Source: Mucilaginibacter conchicola (lineage in GTDB: Bacteria > Bacteroidota > Bacteroidia > Sphingobacteriales > Sphingobacteriaceae). From it: DNA of 64,000 nt. Location: contig NZ_QWDC01000002.1 of NCBI RefSeq assembly GCF_003432115.1, forward strand, positions 496,001 to 560,000, in the 5' to 3' direction. The position numbers and the translations under genes were made by a program. The notes beneath the pieces are model-generated. The model was not told where the DNA came from and did no database searches. It was given only the letters and a program-made list of their open reading frames with translations. Below are positions 18,405 to 26,858 of the stretch, one piece after another (the stretch's first letter is position 1; each line of letters begins with the position of its first letter).

Positions 18405-19496
18405 CTACTTATTAATTACCTTCCTGTAAACATCTGCAGTTTGTTGCATACATTTTTCTATCGTAAATTTGGCTAACTGCGCTTTGCCCAGCTCTGCATT
18501 TGCTGATAACGCCGCGCTATTGCTGATCATCTGCTCCATTACCCCCTGCATCGACTCAATTGAAGACGGGTCAAAATATGCCGCAGCATCGCCGCCCACT
18601 TCTTTAAAGCAGCTGGTATTGCTTAGTACCACGGGGCAATTATTGGCAAATGCTTCCAGCACCGGGAAACCAAAGCCCTCATACAGCGACGGATAAGCAA
18701 AGAACAATGCCCCTGCATATAAATTAGCCAATTGCTGTTCTGTAGCCGTGGTTTGTGATATCAAATTACCGATGTTAAGCCTTTGAATAAACTCCTGCTC
18801 GGTAGGAGTAAATACGCCACCGCCCGCGCAGATAGCCTTAAGCTGATACTTTACCAGCAAAGGCGCAACGGCGGCAAGCCATTTAAAAAAGTTCTTATAA
18901 CCGGCACGGTCGCCTACATATAATATATAGTCGGGCTTGGCTGAGCGGGCCACATCATCGGCAACAACTGTAGGCTCAAAACCGTGGTAAACCAGGGTTA
19001 CTTTATCATCCGGCACATTATAAATAGTTTGCAGATCATTTAGTGTTGATTGCGATATGGCAATGATATGGTCGGCTTTGTTGATCAGTTGTGCTTTGTG
19101 GTGAACGGTATGATCGCTGGCTAAAAAGTATTCGGGAAAAAGCTCATGGATAAAATCGTGCACGGTAAGCACAAAGGGCTTTTTCAGAAAGCGCAAAAAA
19201 TACGGGTTGTAATACGTTGGATGAAAAAGATCGTACCTGTGGTTCTTGATGCAGTATTTTGAGTAGCTGCGGTTGTACTTAAACACTTTGCGGTCTTTCA
19301 CTAATGCACGCCAAAGCCACTCGGGCACGGGCAGCTTTTCATCTTTTAAATAATGGTTGTTGGTGAAAAGCAATCCCCTGTCATACTCAAAATCGCCATC
19401 GTTGTCCAGGTGCTTTTGTATGTTGGCAAAGTACCTGGAGATACCGCCGTAACGCTGCATGGAAAAGGCTTGGTGATCAAATTGTATTTTTAGCAT
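18405..19496 (-). CDS. Glycosyltransferase family 4 protein
   Basis: A 363-residue GT-B enzyme. It opens LKIQFDHQAFSMQRYGGISR, the glycine-rich acceptor loop seen in mannosyl/glucosyl GT4 enzymes, has the mid-protein hinge HIIAISQSTLNDL, and carries the donor-site motif PSLYEGFGFPVLEAFANNCP with the EX7E pair, followed by SNTSCFKEVGGDAAAYFDP. This is a standard GT4 layout for O-antigen or exopolysaccharide assembly. It is the first gene of the minus-strand block 19496-14407; the plus-strand GT2 gene diverges from it across a 103-base gap that should hold both promoters. Confidence 0.92.
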   Translation of the reverse strand: MLKIQFDHQAFSMQRYGGISRYFANIQKHLDNDGDFEYDRGLLFTNNHYLKDEKLPVPEWLWRALVKDRKVFKYNRSYSKYCIKNHRYDLFHPTYYNPYFLRFLKKPFVLTVHDFIHELFPEYFLASDHTVHHKAQLINKADHIIAISQSTLNDLQTIYNVPDDKVTLVYHGFEPTVVADDVARSAKPDYILYVGDRAGYKNFFKWLAAVAPLLVKYQLKAICAGGGVFTPTEQEFIQRLNIGNLISQTTATEQQLANLYAGALFFAYPSLYEGFGFPVLEAFANNCPVVLSNTSCFKEVGGDAAAYFDPSSIESMQGVMEQMISNSAALSANAELGKAQLAKFTIEKCMQQTADVYRKVINK

Positions 19497-19599
19497 TAAT
19501 TAAACGTGCTTATTGTAGTACTTTTGCAAATTATTGGTGCGTTTATAACGCAAACCGATGGTTCAAAGATACATTATCGTACAGACTTTAATTTAAAGC

Positions 19600-20349
19600 A
19601 TGTCAGTTACCCAAACGCCAACTACCGGCAATGCCGGCCAGCAATACCCAAAACTATCGGTTATTATAGTTACCTACAACGCTGTTAAATACCTGCAAAA
19701 CTGCCTGGATAGTATTTACAGGCAACGTTACCCCAACATTGAAATTGTTGTAAAAGATGGCGGCAGCACTGACGGTACTGTTGAACTACTACAGAACAAT
19801 GCCGATAAATTAGGTTTCTGGAAAAGCGAAAAAGACAAAGGTATTTATGATGCCATGAACACCGCGCTTGACCACGTTACCGGCCAATGGGTATATTTTA
19901 TTGGTGCCGATGATGAGCTTTTTGATGAGTTCTCTACCATGGCTTTTGAACTGCAGGACCCGAATGCCATTTATTACGGTAGCGTGCTTTGCAAGGGCAA
20001 AAAGTTCTCGGGCCTGGTTACGCCATACCAGATAGCCAAATACGGCATCTACCACCAGGCGGTTATTTATCCTAAAATTGTGTTTGATAAATACCGTTAC
20101 GATACCAAATTTGTGGTTCGTGCAGACCATGTGCTTAATATTAACTGCGCAAGCGATAAAGACCTGAAGTTTATTTTTAAAGACTATATCATTGCCAACT
20201 TTAACCACACCGGTATTTCGCAAGGCTACGTTGACCAGCCTTTTGAAGATGTACAATCGGCCATGGTATTAAAGCATTTCGGCTTTAAAATATGGTGCAG
20301 GTTCTTGTTCTGGAGATTTAAAAATAACAGGAGAAGAGCTAAGGCGTAA
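19600..20349 (+). CDS. Glycosyltransferase family 2 protein
   Basis: A 249-residue GT-A enzyme, about the size of the WcaA/WbbD-type family. The first strand and nucleotide site read LSVIIVTYNAVKYLQNCLDS, followed by IEIVVKDGGSTDGT, EKDKGIYDAMNTAL and the acidic YFIGADDELFD (DxD position). The C terminus ends in a basic, aromatic tail. It is the only plus-strand gene inside the glycan cluster, convergent with the GT4 gene at 20393 and divergent from the one at 18405, so it must have its own promoter. Sugar specificity unknown. Confidence 0.92.
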   Translation: MSVTQTPTTGNAGQQYPKLSVIIVTYNAVKYLQNCLDSIYRQRYPNIEIVVKDGGSTDGTVELLQNNADKLGFWKSEKDKGIYDAMNTALDHVTGQWVYFIGADDELFDEFSTMAFELQDPNAIYYGSVLCKGKKFSGLVTPYQIAKYGIYHQAVIYPKIVFDKYRYDTKFVVRADHVLNINCASDKDLKFIFKDYIIANFNHTGISQGYVDQPFEDVQSAMVLKHFGFKIWCRFLFWRFKNNRRRAKA

Positions 20350-20392
20350 GTCTTAAGTCCGGAGTTCTGAGTCTCAAGTCGTTTTATCTGGC

Positions 20393-21469
20393 CTACCGCG
20401 CCGTTGTTTGTGTTGTCACCAACAACTCCCCGTACAGCTTCAAATATTTATCCGCAGCGGCTTTCCACGAGAATTTGGCAGCGTGGCTTATGATGGCCTG
20501 GGCACGGCTATTTTGTTCGTAATCCGCCATGCCTTGGTTGAACACCTCATTCATGTGCTCTGCCTTAAAGTTGTCAAAGTAATAGGCTATGTCTCCGCCT
20601 ATCTCGGGCAATGAGGTAAACTTTGACAGGAACACCGGCTTACCGAAATGCATAGCCTCTATGATAGGCAGTCCAAAACCTTCGGCTATTGAAGGGAAAG
20701 CAAAGGCTGCACAATTGGCAAAATACCAGGCTTTATCATCGTCGCTTACAGTACCGGTAATGGTTACCCTGTTTAGGCAGTTATGTTTGGCAGCTTCGGC
20801 TAATATCACTTCTTTATGTGAGGTTTCGGGGCCGGCAATTATTAGTTCGTAATCGTTGCCTTTTAACAGGGCCGGCAAATAATGAAAACCTTTTTGGGGC
20901 GATAGCAAACCAATAGTAAAAATGAATGGCTTTTTTGGTTGATAAGCAGGCGTATGGTTTTCTTTAACCACCAACCTATCTGCCCCGTTATGGATAACGG
21001 TTAGTTTATCCTTACAATCAGGCACAAACTTCAGGATATCATCGGCCACAAATTGGGAGATGGCCACTATTTTATCGCAATAGCCAATGTATTTCTTTAA
21101 ACGGTTAACGCGTTTGCGTTTGTTCCGATCTGATTTAAAAGCGAGGTGGATATTATTGATATCGTGCACCGTCATTACCCGTTTGGCGTTCACCTGCCAT
21201 GGGCGCAGGCGGCAGGTTTGGTCGGTAAGATGAACAAGATCAAACTTATTACTATACGGGAAGAAAAATTTATGCGATAGCTTCCTGAATATCACCGGCA
21301 CCTTGTTCCCAAAAAAATAAATGGTTTTGGCGAACATATAAAAGCTCAGCTTAAAACGACTTTTGTTCTCTGCTATCAGCGCCTCGCCAAGGCCTTTGCC
21401 AAAGTAGAAATAACCCGAATTGGGATACTTCATAGAATCAAAGGTGACCAGTATTTTCTTCTCTGCCAT
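20393..21469 (-). CDS. Glycosyltransferase family 4 protein
   Basis: A 358-residue GT-B enzyme. The acceptor domain contains RVMTVHDINNIHLAF and the hinge DKIVAISQFVADDI; the donor domain has FIFTIGLLSPQKGFHYL, then FAFPSIAEGFGLPIIEAMHF with both Glu residues of the EX7E motif and SKFTSLPEIGGDIAYYFDN. It is close in layout to the GT4 at 18405, suggesting an old duplication. The upstream GT2-like gene ends 13 bases before its start, so the two form a transcription unit. Confidence 0.92.
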   Translation of the reverse strand: MAEKKILVTFDSMKYPNSGYFYFGKGLGEALIAENKSRFKLSFYMFAKTIYFFGNKVPVIFRKLSHKFFFPYSNKFDLVHLTDQTCRLRPWQVNAKRVMTVHDINNIHLAFKSDRNKRKRVNRLKKYIGYCDKIVAISQFVADDILKFVPDCKDKLTVIHNGADRLVVKENHTPAYQPKKPFIFTIGLLSPQKGFHYLPALLKGNDYELIIAGPETSHKEVILAEAAKHNCLNRVTITGTVSDDDKAWYFANCAAFAFPSIAEGFGLPIIEAMHFGKPVFLSKFTSLPEIGGDIAYYFDNFKAEHMNEVFNQGMADYEQNSRAQAIISHAAKFSWKAAADKYLKLYGELLVTTQTTAR

Positions 21470-21481
21470 GCCTGGGCCGAT

Positions 21482-22372
21482 TTACTTTTTTACAATTTTA
21501 TAGTTGCGGTACTCGCTCACACGCCAGCCGGTAAGGTCTTCTATTTTTTGCAGCGCCTTGCGGCGAAAGGTCATTTGTTTACCCAGCTCGTTCAGGTCCA
21601 GATCCAAACTCCAGTTGGTGGCGGCTACGCGTTTCTGCATTACAGCGGGATGGCTATCGGTAAAGTGCACTAACCTATCGGGATTTTTGTGGCTGTAATC
21701 AAACTTAAAAGTTTCGGGCAGGTTCTGCTCCATCCAGGTATCATCATGATAAAAATGATTGAAATTGCGCAGCTTGTTGGCCAGGCCGGAAGGTGGCTTA
21801 ACCCAGCCATAGTGATAAATATAAGCATCAATCAGCTTTACGTTGAGCTTGCGGTTATCAGCCCATCTAAAACCTTGCGCATCGCGGTATGATCGGATAC
21901 CCTTATTATTTCTGATGATCCTTATCTCGCGGCGATACCAACGGCGCGAGTGACCGTAGTAATCATACGAACCATAAAAGTGCAGATACTTAAAAAGCAA
22001 ACCCTCAACTTTGCTATCGTTAAGGTTATCTTCCATCTCCTTTTTAATAGTGGGAAGATATTTCTCATGCACACACTCATCACCTTGTATGTAAAAAGCC
22101 CAATCAGCATCAGGCGATATAGCATCAAAAGCTTTATCCGTTTCCTGTGCAAACACGCTGCCACCCTCGCGCAAGCTCTCGTCCCAAACGGTTCTGATGA
22201 TCTTAATCTTTGGTGAATTGATGCCTAAGATGAGTTGCTCGGTTTCATCATCGCTGTTACCCAGGGCAACCACAAACTCATCGCATATAGGCAGGATAGA
22301 GGTTATAGCTTCTACCACGGGATAGTCGTTCTTTACAGCATTGCGGATAAATGTAAAACCTGCCACTTTCAT
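21482..22372 (-). CDS. Glycosyltransferase family 2-like protein
   Basis: A 296-residue protein starting MKVAGFTFIRNAVKNDYPVV, a variant of the GT2 N-terminal strand, followed by ICDEFVVALGNSDDET and the acidic site ADWAFYIQGDECVHEKY near residue 95. A region rich in Tyr, Trp and Arg (HYGWVKPPSG) lies in the acceptor half. It resembles family 2 proteins that act on core or capsule oligosaccharides, with a less canonical DxD (QGDE). First gene of the two-gene unit 22372-20393; divergent from meaB across a 96-base gap. Confidence 0.85.
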   Translation of the reverse strand: MKVAGFTFIRNAVKNDYPVVEAITSILPICDEFVVALGNSDDETEQLILGINSPKIKIIRTVWDESLREGGSVFAQETDKAFDAISPDADWAFYIQGDECVHEKYLPTIKKEMEDNLNDSKVEGLLFKYLHFYGSYDYYGHSRRWYRREIRIIRNNKGIRSYRDAQGFRWADNRKLNVKLIDAYIYHYGWVKPPSGLANKLRNFNHFYHDDTWMEQNLPETFKFDYSHKNPDRLVHFTDSHPAVMQKRVAATNWSLDLDLNELGKQMTFRRKALQKIEDLTGWRVSEYRNYKIVKK

Positions 22373-22429
22373 CAGAGGCCAAAGATATAACCTTTTTGCT
22401 AAGCTTAGGCGGCAGGCACAAGGGCTGCA

Positions 22430-22458
22430 TTTGTATTACGCCAATTTCACTACTTTTG
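22430..22458 (+). promoter_or_regulatory. Bacteroidota-type promoter of meaB
   Basis: A -33 TTTG (22430-22433) and a -7 TACTTTTG (22451-22458, matching TAnnTTTG) are separated by 17 bases. Transcription would begin near 22463-22465, only a few bases before the ATG at 22469, implying a very short or absent leader. Confidence 0.5.
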
Positions 22459-22468
22459 CCATCTCATA

Positions 22469-23392
22469 ATGTCAACACCTTTAAATATAGATATCAACCT
22501 GGCATCGGGCTTTCGGCAGGTGGCGCGCGCGCTTACCATGGTTGAGAATAATTTAAAAGGGTATGATGAATTACTTAAAAGTCTTCCCTTTTCAAACACA
22601 CCTATCACCGGCATCACCGGCCCGCCGGGTGCGGGTAAAAGCACACTGGTAAATGCCATCATCAGCGGGTTATTGGCTAAAGGCAAAAAGGTGGCGATAC
22701 TGGCTATTGACCCTACATCGCCTTTCAACTTTGGCTCATTACTGGGCGACAGGATACGTATGGCTACGCACTTTAACCATCCCGATGTGTTTATCCGCTC
22801 TCTGGCTACGCGCGGCTCATTAGGTGGCCTGTCTGCCAAAACCATTGAAATGACCGAGGTTTTAAAAGCCGCCGGTTTTGACCATATTATTGTAGAAACC
22901 GTCGGTGTAGGCCAATCTGAAGTGGAGATTGCCGGCCTGGCCGACCAAACTTTTGTTACCCTTGTACCCGAGGCAGGCGACGAAATACAGAACATCAAAT
23001 CGGGCCTGATGGAAATTGCCGATGCTTTTATCATTAACAAAGCCGACCGTGATGGTGCCGACCTGTTTATCAATAACCTGAAAAAGATATTACACCATGA
23101 TAACGGCCGCGATATCCCCGTACTAAAAACCGTGGCCTCAAAAAATGAGGGAATAGATGCTGTGGTAAACCTTATGCTCTCCGCCCCGCTGCAACCCAAT
23201 ACCCGCAAAGAATTGCTGCTTGCCGAAAAGGTGTATCATATTATACAGCAACGCCGCATGCAAGGCGTCGATAAAAAAAAGCTCAGGCAGCAAATTGCCC
23301 AAGCTTTAAGTAAGGGTGGGTTTAATATGTATCGCTTCGCGGCTGAAGCCTCATCGAAGAGTCAAGAGATAAGAATCAGGAATCAAGATTAG
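22469..23392 (+). CDS. meaB: G3E-type GTPase chaperone of methylmalonyl-CoA mutase (MeaB)
   Basis: A cytosolic GTPase that protects and reloads adenosylcobalamin in methylmalonyl-CoA mutase. 307 residues. The P-loop GPPGAGKST is near residue 52, followed by AILAIDPTSP, the switch region VETVGVGQSEVE and the base-recognition NKAD. The mutase subunits are not in the window. The last dozen residues (SKSQEIRIRNQD) are encoded by a word-like intergenic repeat that runs across the stop codon, so the native C terminus was probably altered by repeat insertion; the conserved domain is complete. Confidence 0.92.
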   Translation: MSTPLNIDINLASGFRQVARALTMVENNLKGYDELLKSLPFSNTPITGITGPPGAGKSTLVNAIISGLLAKGKKVAILAIDPTSPFNFGSLLGDRIRMATHFNHPDVFIRSLATRGSLGGLSAKTIEMTEVLKAAGFDHIIVETVGVGQSEVEIAGLADQTFVTLVPEAGDEIQNIKSGLMEIADAFIINKADRDGADLFINNLKKILHHDNGRDIPVLKTVASKNEGIDAVVNLMLSAPLQPNTRKELLLAEKVYHIIQQRRMQGVDKKKLRQQIAQALSKGGFNMYRFAAEASSKSQEIRIRNQD

Positions 23393-23431
23393 TTCTGTCT
23401 TGATTCTTGTGTCTTGACTCTTGATTCTCTA
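23353..23431. repeat. Word-like inverted repeat spanning the meaB stop codon
   Basis: Built from AAGAGTCAAGA, AAGAATCAGGAATCAAGA on the left and TCTTGATTCTTG, TCTTGACTCTTGATTCT on the right, with a short AGTTCTG centre. The arms are complementary over about 30 bases with mismatches, so the transcript can form a long hairpin between the convergent meaB and aminopeptidase genes and may act as a terminator for both. Confidence 0.7.
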
Positions 23432-24721
23432 CTAAGAGTTCATTAACTCCTCGATCTCCGCAGCCTCGATAGGGATATGCGCCATCAGGTCGCGGTTACC
23501 ATCTTTGGTGATCAGGATATCATTCTCCAAACGGATACCCAAACCTTCTTCGGGGATGTAGATACCCGGCTCGCAGGTAAGGATATTGCCTACTTCAAAA
23601 TCTTTGTAGCGGCTGGCGTAATCATGTACATCTAAACCCAGGTGGTGCGAGGTACCGTGCATAAAATACTTTTTATATAAAGGCATTTTAGGGTCTTGCT
23701 TTTCAACCTCGTGCTTTTTAAGTAAACCAAGGCCTATCAGCTCGCTTTCCATTATTTTACCTACTTCGGTGTGGTACTCGTTCCAAACAGTACCTGCAAC
23801 AATCATTTTTGATGCCGCACGGAAAACGCGCAACACTGCATCATAAACATCGCGCTGGCGTTTGGTAAAGCGGCCACTAACCGGGATAGAGCGGCTCATG
23901 TCGGCATTGTAATTAGCATACTCGGCAGCCCAATCAAAAAGGATCACATCACCATCATTACAAACCTGGTTGTTATCTATATAATGTAATACGATAGCAT
24001 TTTTACCCGATGCGATGATAGGGCTGTAAGCGTGCCCGGTAGCGCGCTGCCTTAAAAACTCGTGGGTTATCTCGGCTTCTATTTCGTATTCGGTAACGCC
24101 GGGTTTCACAAATTTCAATGTCCTTATAAAAGCATCGCGGGTAATATCGCAGGCTTTTTGGGTCAGGGCAATTTCAATATCAGACTTCACCACGCGCAAG
24201 TCGCGCAGGATGGGTGCCGAGCGCTCGTAGTTGTGCAATGGGTACCGCTCTTTAAGATCTTTAAGCATACGCAGGTCACGGTACGGAACGGTATGGGCAT
24301 ACCTGTCATTCTCGTTAGTATTTATATAAATATTATCAGCATAGTTAATAATAGTATGTAAAATACTTTCATACTCATGCAGCCAAAATATCTGCTGTAT
24401 ACCCGATGCTTTGCGTGCTTCGTCTTTAGTGTACTTGTGACCTTCCCATACAGCAATGTGTTCATTGGTTTGTCTTAAAAATAGTACTTCTCTGTATAGT
24501 GGATTAGGACAATCGGGATATAAAACCAGTACACTTTGTTCCTGATCTATACCTGAGAGATAAAAAAAATCAGGATTTTGCTTAAAAATAAAAGTTTGAT
24601 CACCATTTCTCGGATATTCATCATTGGAGTGAAAGATGGCTATAGAATTGGATTTTAATCGCGAAACGAAATTTTTTCTATTAATTGTAAATAACTGTTC
24701 GTCAACAGGAATATATTTCAT
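23432..24721 (-). CDS. Xaa-Pro aminopeptidase, M24B family (PepP-like)
   Basis: A cytosolic dinuclear metallopeptidase of 429 residues that removes N-terminal residues preceding proline. The N-terminal aminopeptidase-P domain (residues 1-165) includes FKQNPDFFYLSGIDQEQSVL. In the pita-bread domain all five metal ligands can be placed: two Asp in ILFDWAAEY and YNADMSRS, His in HGTSHHLGLDVHD, and Glu in LTCEPGIYIPEEG and IRLENDILIT. No signal peptide. Divergent from ompA; the 148-base gap contains the ompA promoter. Confidence 0.93.
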   Translation of the reverse strand: MKYIPVDEQLFTINRKNFVSRLKSNSIAIFHSNDEYPRNGDQTFIFKQNPDFFYLSGIDQEQSVLVLYPDCPNPLYREVLFLRQTNEHIAVWEGHKYTKDEARKASGIQQIFWLHEYESILHTIINYADNIYINTNENDRYAHTVPYRDLRMLKDLKERYPLHNYERSAPILRDLRVVKSDIEIALTQKACDITRDAFIRTLKFVKPGVTEYEIEAEITHEFLRQRATGHAYSPIIASGKNAIVLHYIDNNQVCNDGDVILFDWAAEYANYNADMSRSIPVSGRFTKRQRDVYDAVLRVFRAASKMIVAGTVWNEYHTEVGKIMESELIGLGLLKKHEVEKQDPKMPLYKKYFMHGTSHHLGLDVHDYASRYKDFEVGNILTCEPGIYIPEEGLGIRLENDILITKDGNRDLMAHIPIEAAEIEELMNS

Positions 24722-24798
24722 AACCTAAAAAATATTGATTTTCCAAAAAACAAACTATTCTGAAGTTTGTAATAGATATTGTGAATTTTGGAACAGGA

Positions 24799-24833
24799 TT
24801 TGGTATTTGTTTCAAACATAATTACTAATTTTG
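24799..24833 (+). promoter_or_regulatory. Promoter of the ompA-type gene
   Basis: The -7 box TAATTTTG (24826-24833, matching TAnnTTTG) is preceded by TTTG at 24799-24802 (23-base spacer) and again at 24806-24809 (16-base spacer). Transcription would start near 24840, leaving a leader of about 30 bases before the ATG at 24870. This also argues against the in-frame TTG at 24831, which falls inside the -7 box. Confidence 0.55.
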
Positions 24834-24869
24834 AAAAAAATCACAATTAAATCGTTTAATCTTAAAACT

Positions 24870-26234
24870 ATGAATTATTCTACATTACGAAAATCAGTAG
24901 CGTTATCATTTGCGTCTATGCTGGTTGCTGGTGTAGTTAGTGCGCAAACGGATTCAACCGCTACCACTACAACTACTACTACAACTATGGCAGACACTAC
25001 AATGTCAGCTACAACTACTAACGCTAAAGTATTTGGCGGTAGAGGTCAGTACAGAACCTGGAGCATCGGTATCAACGCAGGTGCAACTTCTGCAAACCTT
25101 GCAACCGGTGGTAGCCGTAACGATTACCAAAACAACAAAATCGAGTTAGGTTACGGTATCTCTGTTCGCGATCAATTGGGCCACAACTTTGGTTTACAAT
25201 TAGACGTACGCGGTGGTAAAGTTTCTGGTGACAACACTGTTGACCAAGCTTCTTACTCAACCCGTTTTTACCAAGCTACTTTAAGTGGTGTTGTTAACGT
25301 TGCAACTATCGACTTCATTCGTCGTAAAAACTCTGTTAACTTCTTCATCAACGCTGGTGCTGGTTTAGCTATGTACAACCCAACTGGTACTACTGCTAAC
25401 GGTACTGCTTTTGACTACAAAAACGGTGCTGCTGGTAACGCTGCTACTAACAAATGGGTTAAAGAATACGTTATCCCGGTTGGTGCTGGTGTTAAATTCC
25501 GCTTAAGCGAAGCAGTTGCATTAAACTTCGGTTACACTCAAAACTTTATTGATGGTGGTAACTTTGATGGTCGTACTACTGGCCAAAACAGAAAAGACCA
25601 CTACTCTTATGGTTACGGTGGTTTAGAGTTCACTCTGGGCTCAAGCTCAAAACCAAGCTTAGAGTGGGTTAACCCAGTTGCTATGATGTACGATGAACTT
25701 TACGATGCTGCTCTTCGTCAAGAAGTTGAAGCTCTTAAAGGCCGTGTAACTAACGTAGAAAACGCAGTTAACGATCTTAAAAAAGATTCTGACGGTGACG
25801 GTGTATCTGATCAATTTGACAAATGCCCTAACACTCCTGCTGGTAGCGTTGTTGACGGTTCTGGTTGTGTTATCGTGTTCCCTAAAGCAGATTCAACTGC
25901 TGCAGGTGTAGCTTACTCTAACATCCAGTTCGAGTTTGATAGCTCAGTATTAAGAACTTCTTCTTACCCAGCTTTAGATGCTACTTCAGCTGACCTACGT
26001 TCATCAGGTAAAACTGTTGAAGTACAAGGTTTCGCTTCATCTGAAGGTACTGCTGCTCACAACATGACTTTATCACGTGACCGTGCTAACTCTGTAAAAA
26101 CTTACTTAGTTAACTCTGGTGTATCTGCTTCAAAATTAAAAGTTAAAGCTTTTGGTGAAACTAAACCAATTGCTGATAACTCAACTGAAGAAGGTCGTAT
26201 CGCTAACCGTCGTGTTGCTTTCCAAGTAAGATAA
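24870..26234 (+). CDS. OmpA family outer-membrane protein with TSP3 repeat
   Basis: A 454-residue abundant outer-membrane protein that ties the outer membrane to peptidoglycan. The signal peptide is MNYSTLRKSVALSFASM..., ending VSAQ. It is followed by a Thr-rich linker with eight Thr in a row, an N-terminal beta-barrel (residues about 55-270), an acidic Ca-binding thrombospondin type-3 repeat (DSDGDGVSDQFDKCPNTPAG) and a C-terminal OmpA domain with the diaminopimelate-binding region (LSRDRANSVKTYL, GRIANRRVAF). Codon use is strongly biased to GGT, GCT, AAC and ACT, unlike its GC-richer neighbours, as expected for a very highly expressed gene. Start at 24870 as argued from the promoter. Confidence 0.94.
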   Translation: MNYSTLRKSVALSFASMLVAGVVSAQTDSTATTTTTTTTMADTTMSATTTNAKVFGGRGQYRTWSIGINAGATSANLATGGSRNDYQNNKIELGYGISVRDQLGHNFGLQLDVRGGKVSGDNTVDQASYSTRFYQATLSGVVNVATIDFIRRKNSVNFFINAGAGLAMYNPTGTTANGTAFDYKNGAAGNAATNKWVKEYVIPVGAGVKFRLSEAVALNFGYTQNFIDGGNFDGRTTGQNRKDHYSYGYGGLEFTLGSSSKPSLEWVNPVAMMYDELYDAALRQEVEALKGRVTNVENAVNDLKKDSDGDGVSDQFDKCPNTPAGSVVDGSGCVIVFPKADSTAAGVAYSNIQFEFDSSVLRTSSYPALDATSADLRSSGKTVEVQGFASSEGTAAHNMTLSRDRANSVKTYLVNSGVSASKLKVKAFGETKPIADNSTEEGRIANRRVAFQVR

Positions 26235-26255
26235 TATCTAATTAAATATTATTAA

Positions 26256-26293
26256 GAAGCCCCCCGAATAACTCGGGGGGCTTCCTTTTTTTA
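26256..26293 (+). terminator. Strong terminator after the ompA-type gene
   Basis: A 12-bp GC-rich stem GAAGCCCCCCGA / TCGGGGGGCTTC with a 5-nt loop and a run of seven or more T. Confidence 0.95.
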
Positions 26294-26306
26294 TTAACTT
26301 TGTGAT

Positions 26307-26450
26307 ATGTACTTTTTCAGGAAAAAAGACCCAAACAGGCCAACCAGCTTTAACCTTAAAGTGATGCATACTATAAATGCTATTGCTATTATCATGTTTT
26401 TAGCCGGCATTGTATACAAGCTTGTACAATGGTTTTTCTTTTCTAAATAA
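26307..26450 (+). CDS. Small membrane protein, 47 residues (DUF6728-like)
   Basis: The ATG at 26307 opens a frame beginning MYFFRKKDPNRPTSFNLKVM and ending YKLVQWFFFSK before TAA at 26448. The N-terminal half is basic and cytoplasmic, with the pattern RKKDPNRP...NLKxMH; the second half is one transmembrane helix (about residues 22-43). I recall this pattern from a family of tiny Bacteroidota membrane proteins (DUF6728), but that is from memory and not a search. It lies between the ompA terminator and ridA, 17 bases before the ridA start, so it may lead a unit with ridA and recG. Function unknown. Confidence 0.75.
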   Translation: MYFFRKKDPNRPTSFNLKVMHTINAIAIIMFLAGIVYKLVQWFFFSK

Positions 26451-26467
26451 AACACTTACGCATCATC

Positions 26468-26848
26468 ATGAAAACTATTATCAACACCGATAAAGCCCCG
26501 GCACCAATAGGCCCGTACAGCCAGGCTGTTGCCGCAAACGGCTTATTGTTTATCTCGGGCCAGATCCCGGCAAACCCTGCTACCGGCGAAATTGTAACCA
26601 CCGGCATTACCGACGAAGCTAAAATGGTAATGGAAAATCTTAAAGCCATTTTAACCGAGGCCGGTGTTGGTTTTGATAAGATCATCAAATCAACCATCTT
26701 TTTAACCGATATGCAAACCTTTGCACAGGTTAACGAAGTTTATGGTTCATATTTTACTGCTGATTTCCCGGCACGCGAAACCGTACAGGTATCTGCCCTG
26801 CCTAAAGGCGTTAATGTTGAAATATCTGTTATTGCATTAAAGGACTGA
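26468..26848 (+). CDS. ridA: RidA family reactive-imine deaminase
   Basis: A 126-residue protein of the YjgF/YER057c/UK114 family, which hydrolyses the enamine/imine intermediates released by PLP enzymes such as threonine dehydratase; forms cytosolic trimers. The signature is complete: APAPIGPYSQAV near the N terminus, GLLFISGQIPANPATG, and the catalytic Arg in FPARETVQVSALPKGVNVEI near residue 105. Length is standard. It starts 17 bases after the small membrane protein gene and is followed after 10 bases by recG. Confidence 0.95.
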   Translation: MKTIINTDKAPAPIGPYSQAVAANGLLFISGQIPANPATGEIVTTGITDEAKMVMENLKAILTEAGVGFDKIIKSTIFLTDMQTFAQVNEVYGSYFTADFPARETVQVSALPKGVNVEISVIALKD

Positions 26849-26858
26849 GTATTTAGCC

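Noticed and set aside
20345..20392. Possible small RNA or terminator after the GT2 gene
   Set aside because: Only word-like repeats (TCTTAAGTCCGGAG, TCTCAAGTC) with no stable stem and T tract were seen.
22450..23208. 252-residue minus-strand frame opposite meaB
   Set aside because: Fully antisense to MeaB with its GTPase motifs intact; no known family.
24831..24869. TTG start of the OmpA gene at 24831
   Set aside because: It lies inside the -7 promoter box; the ATG at 24870 starts a proper signal peptide.
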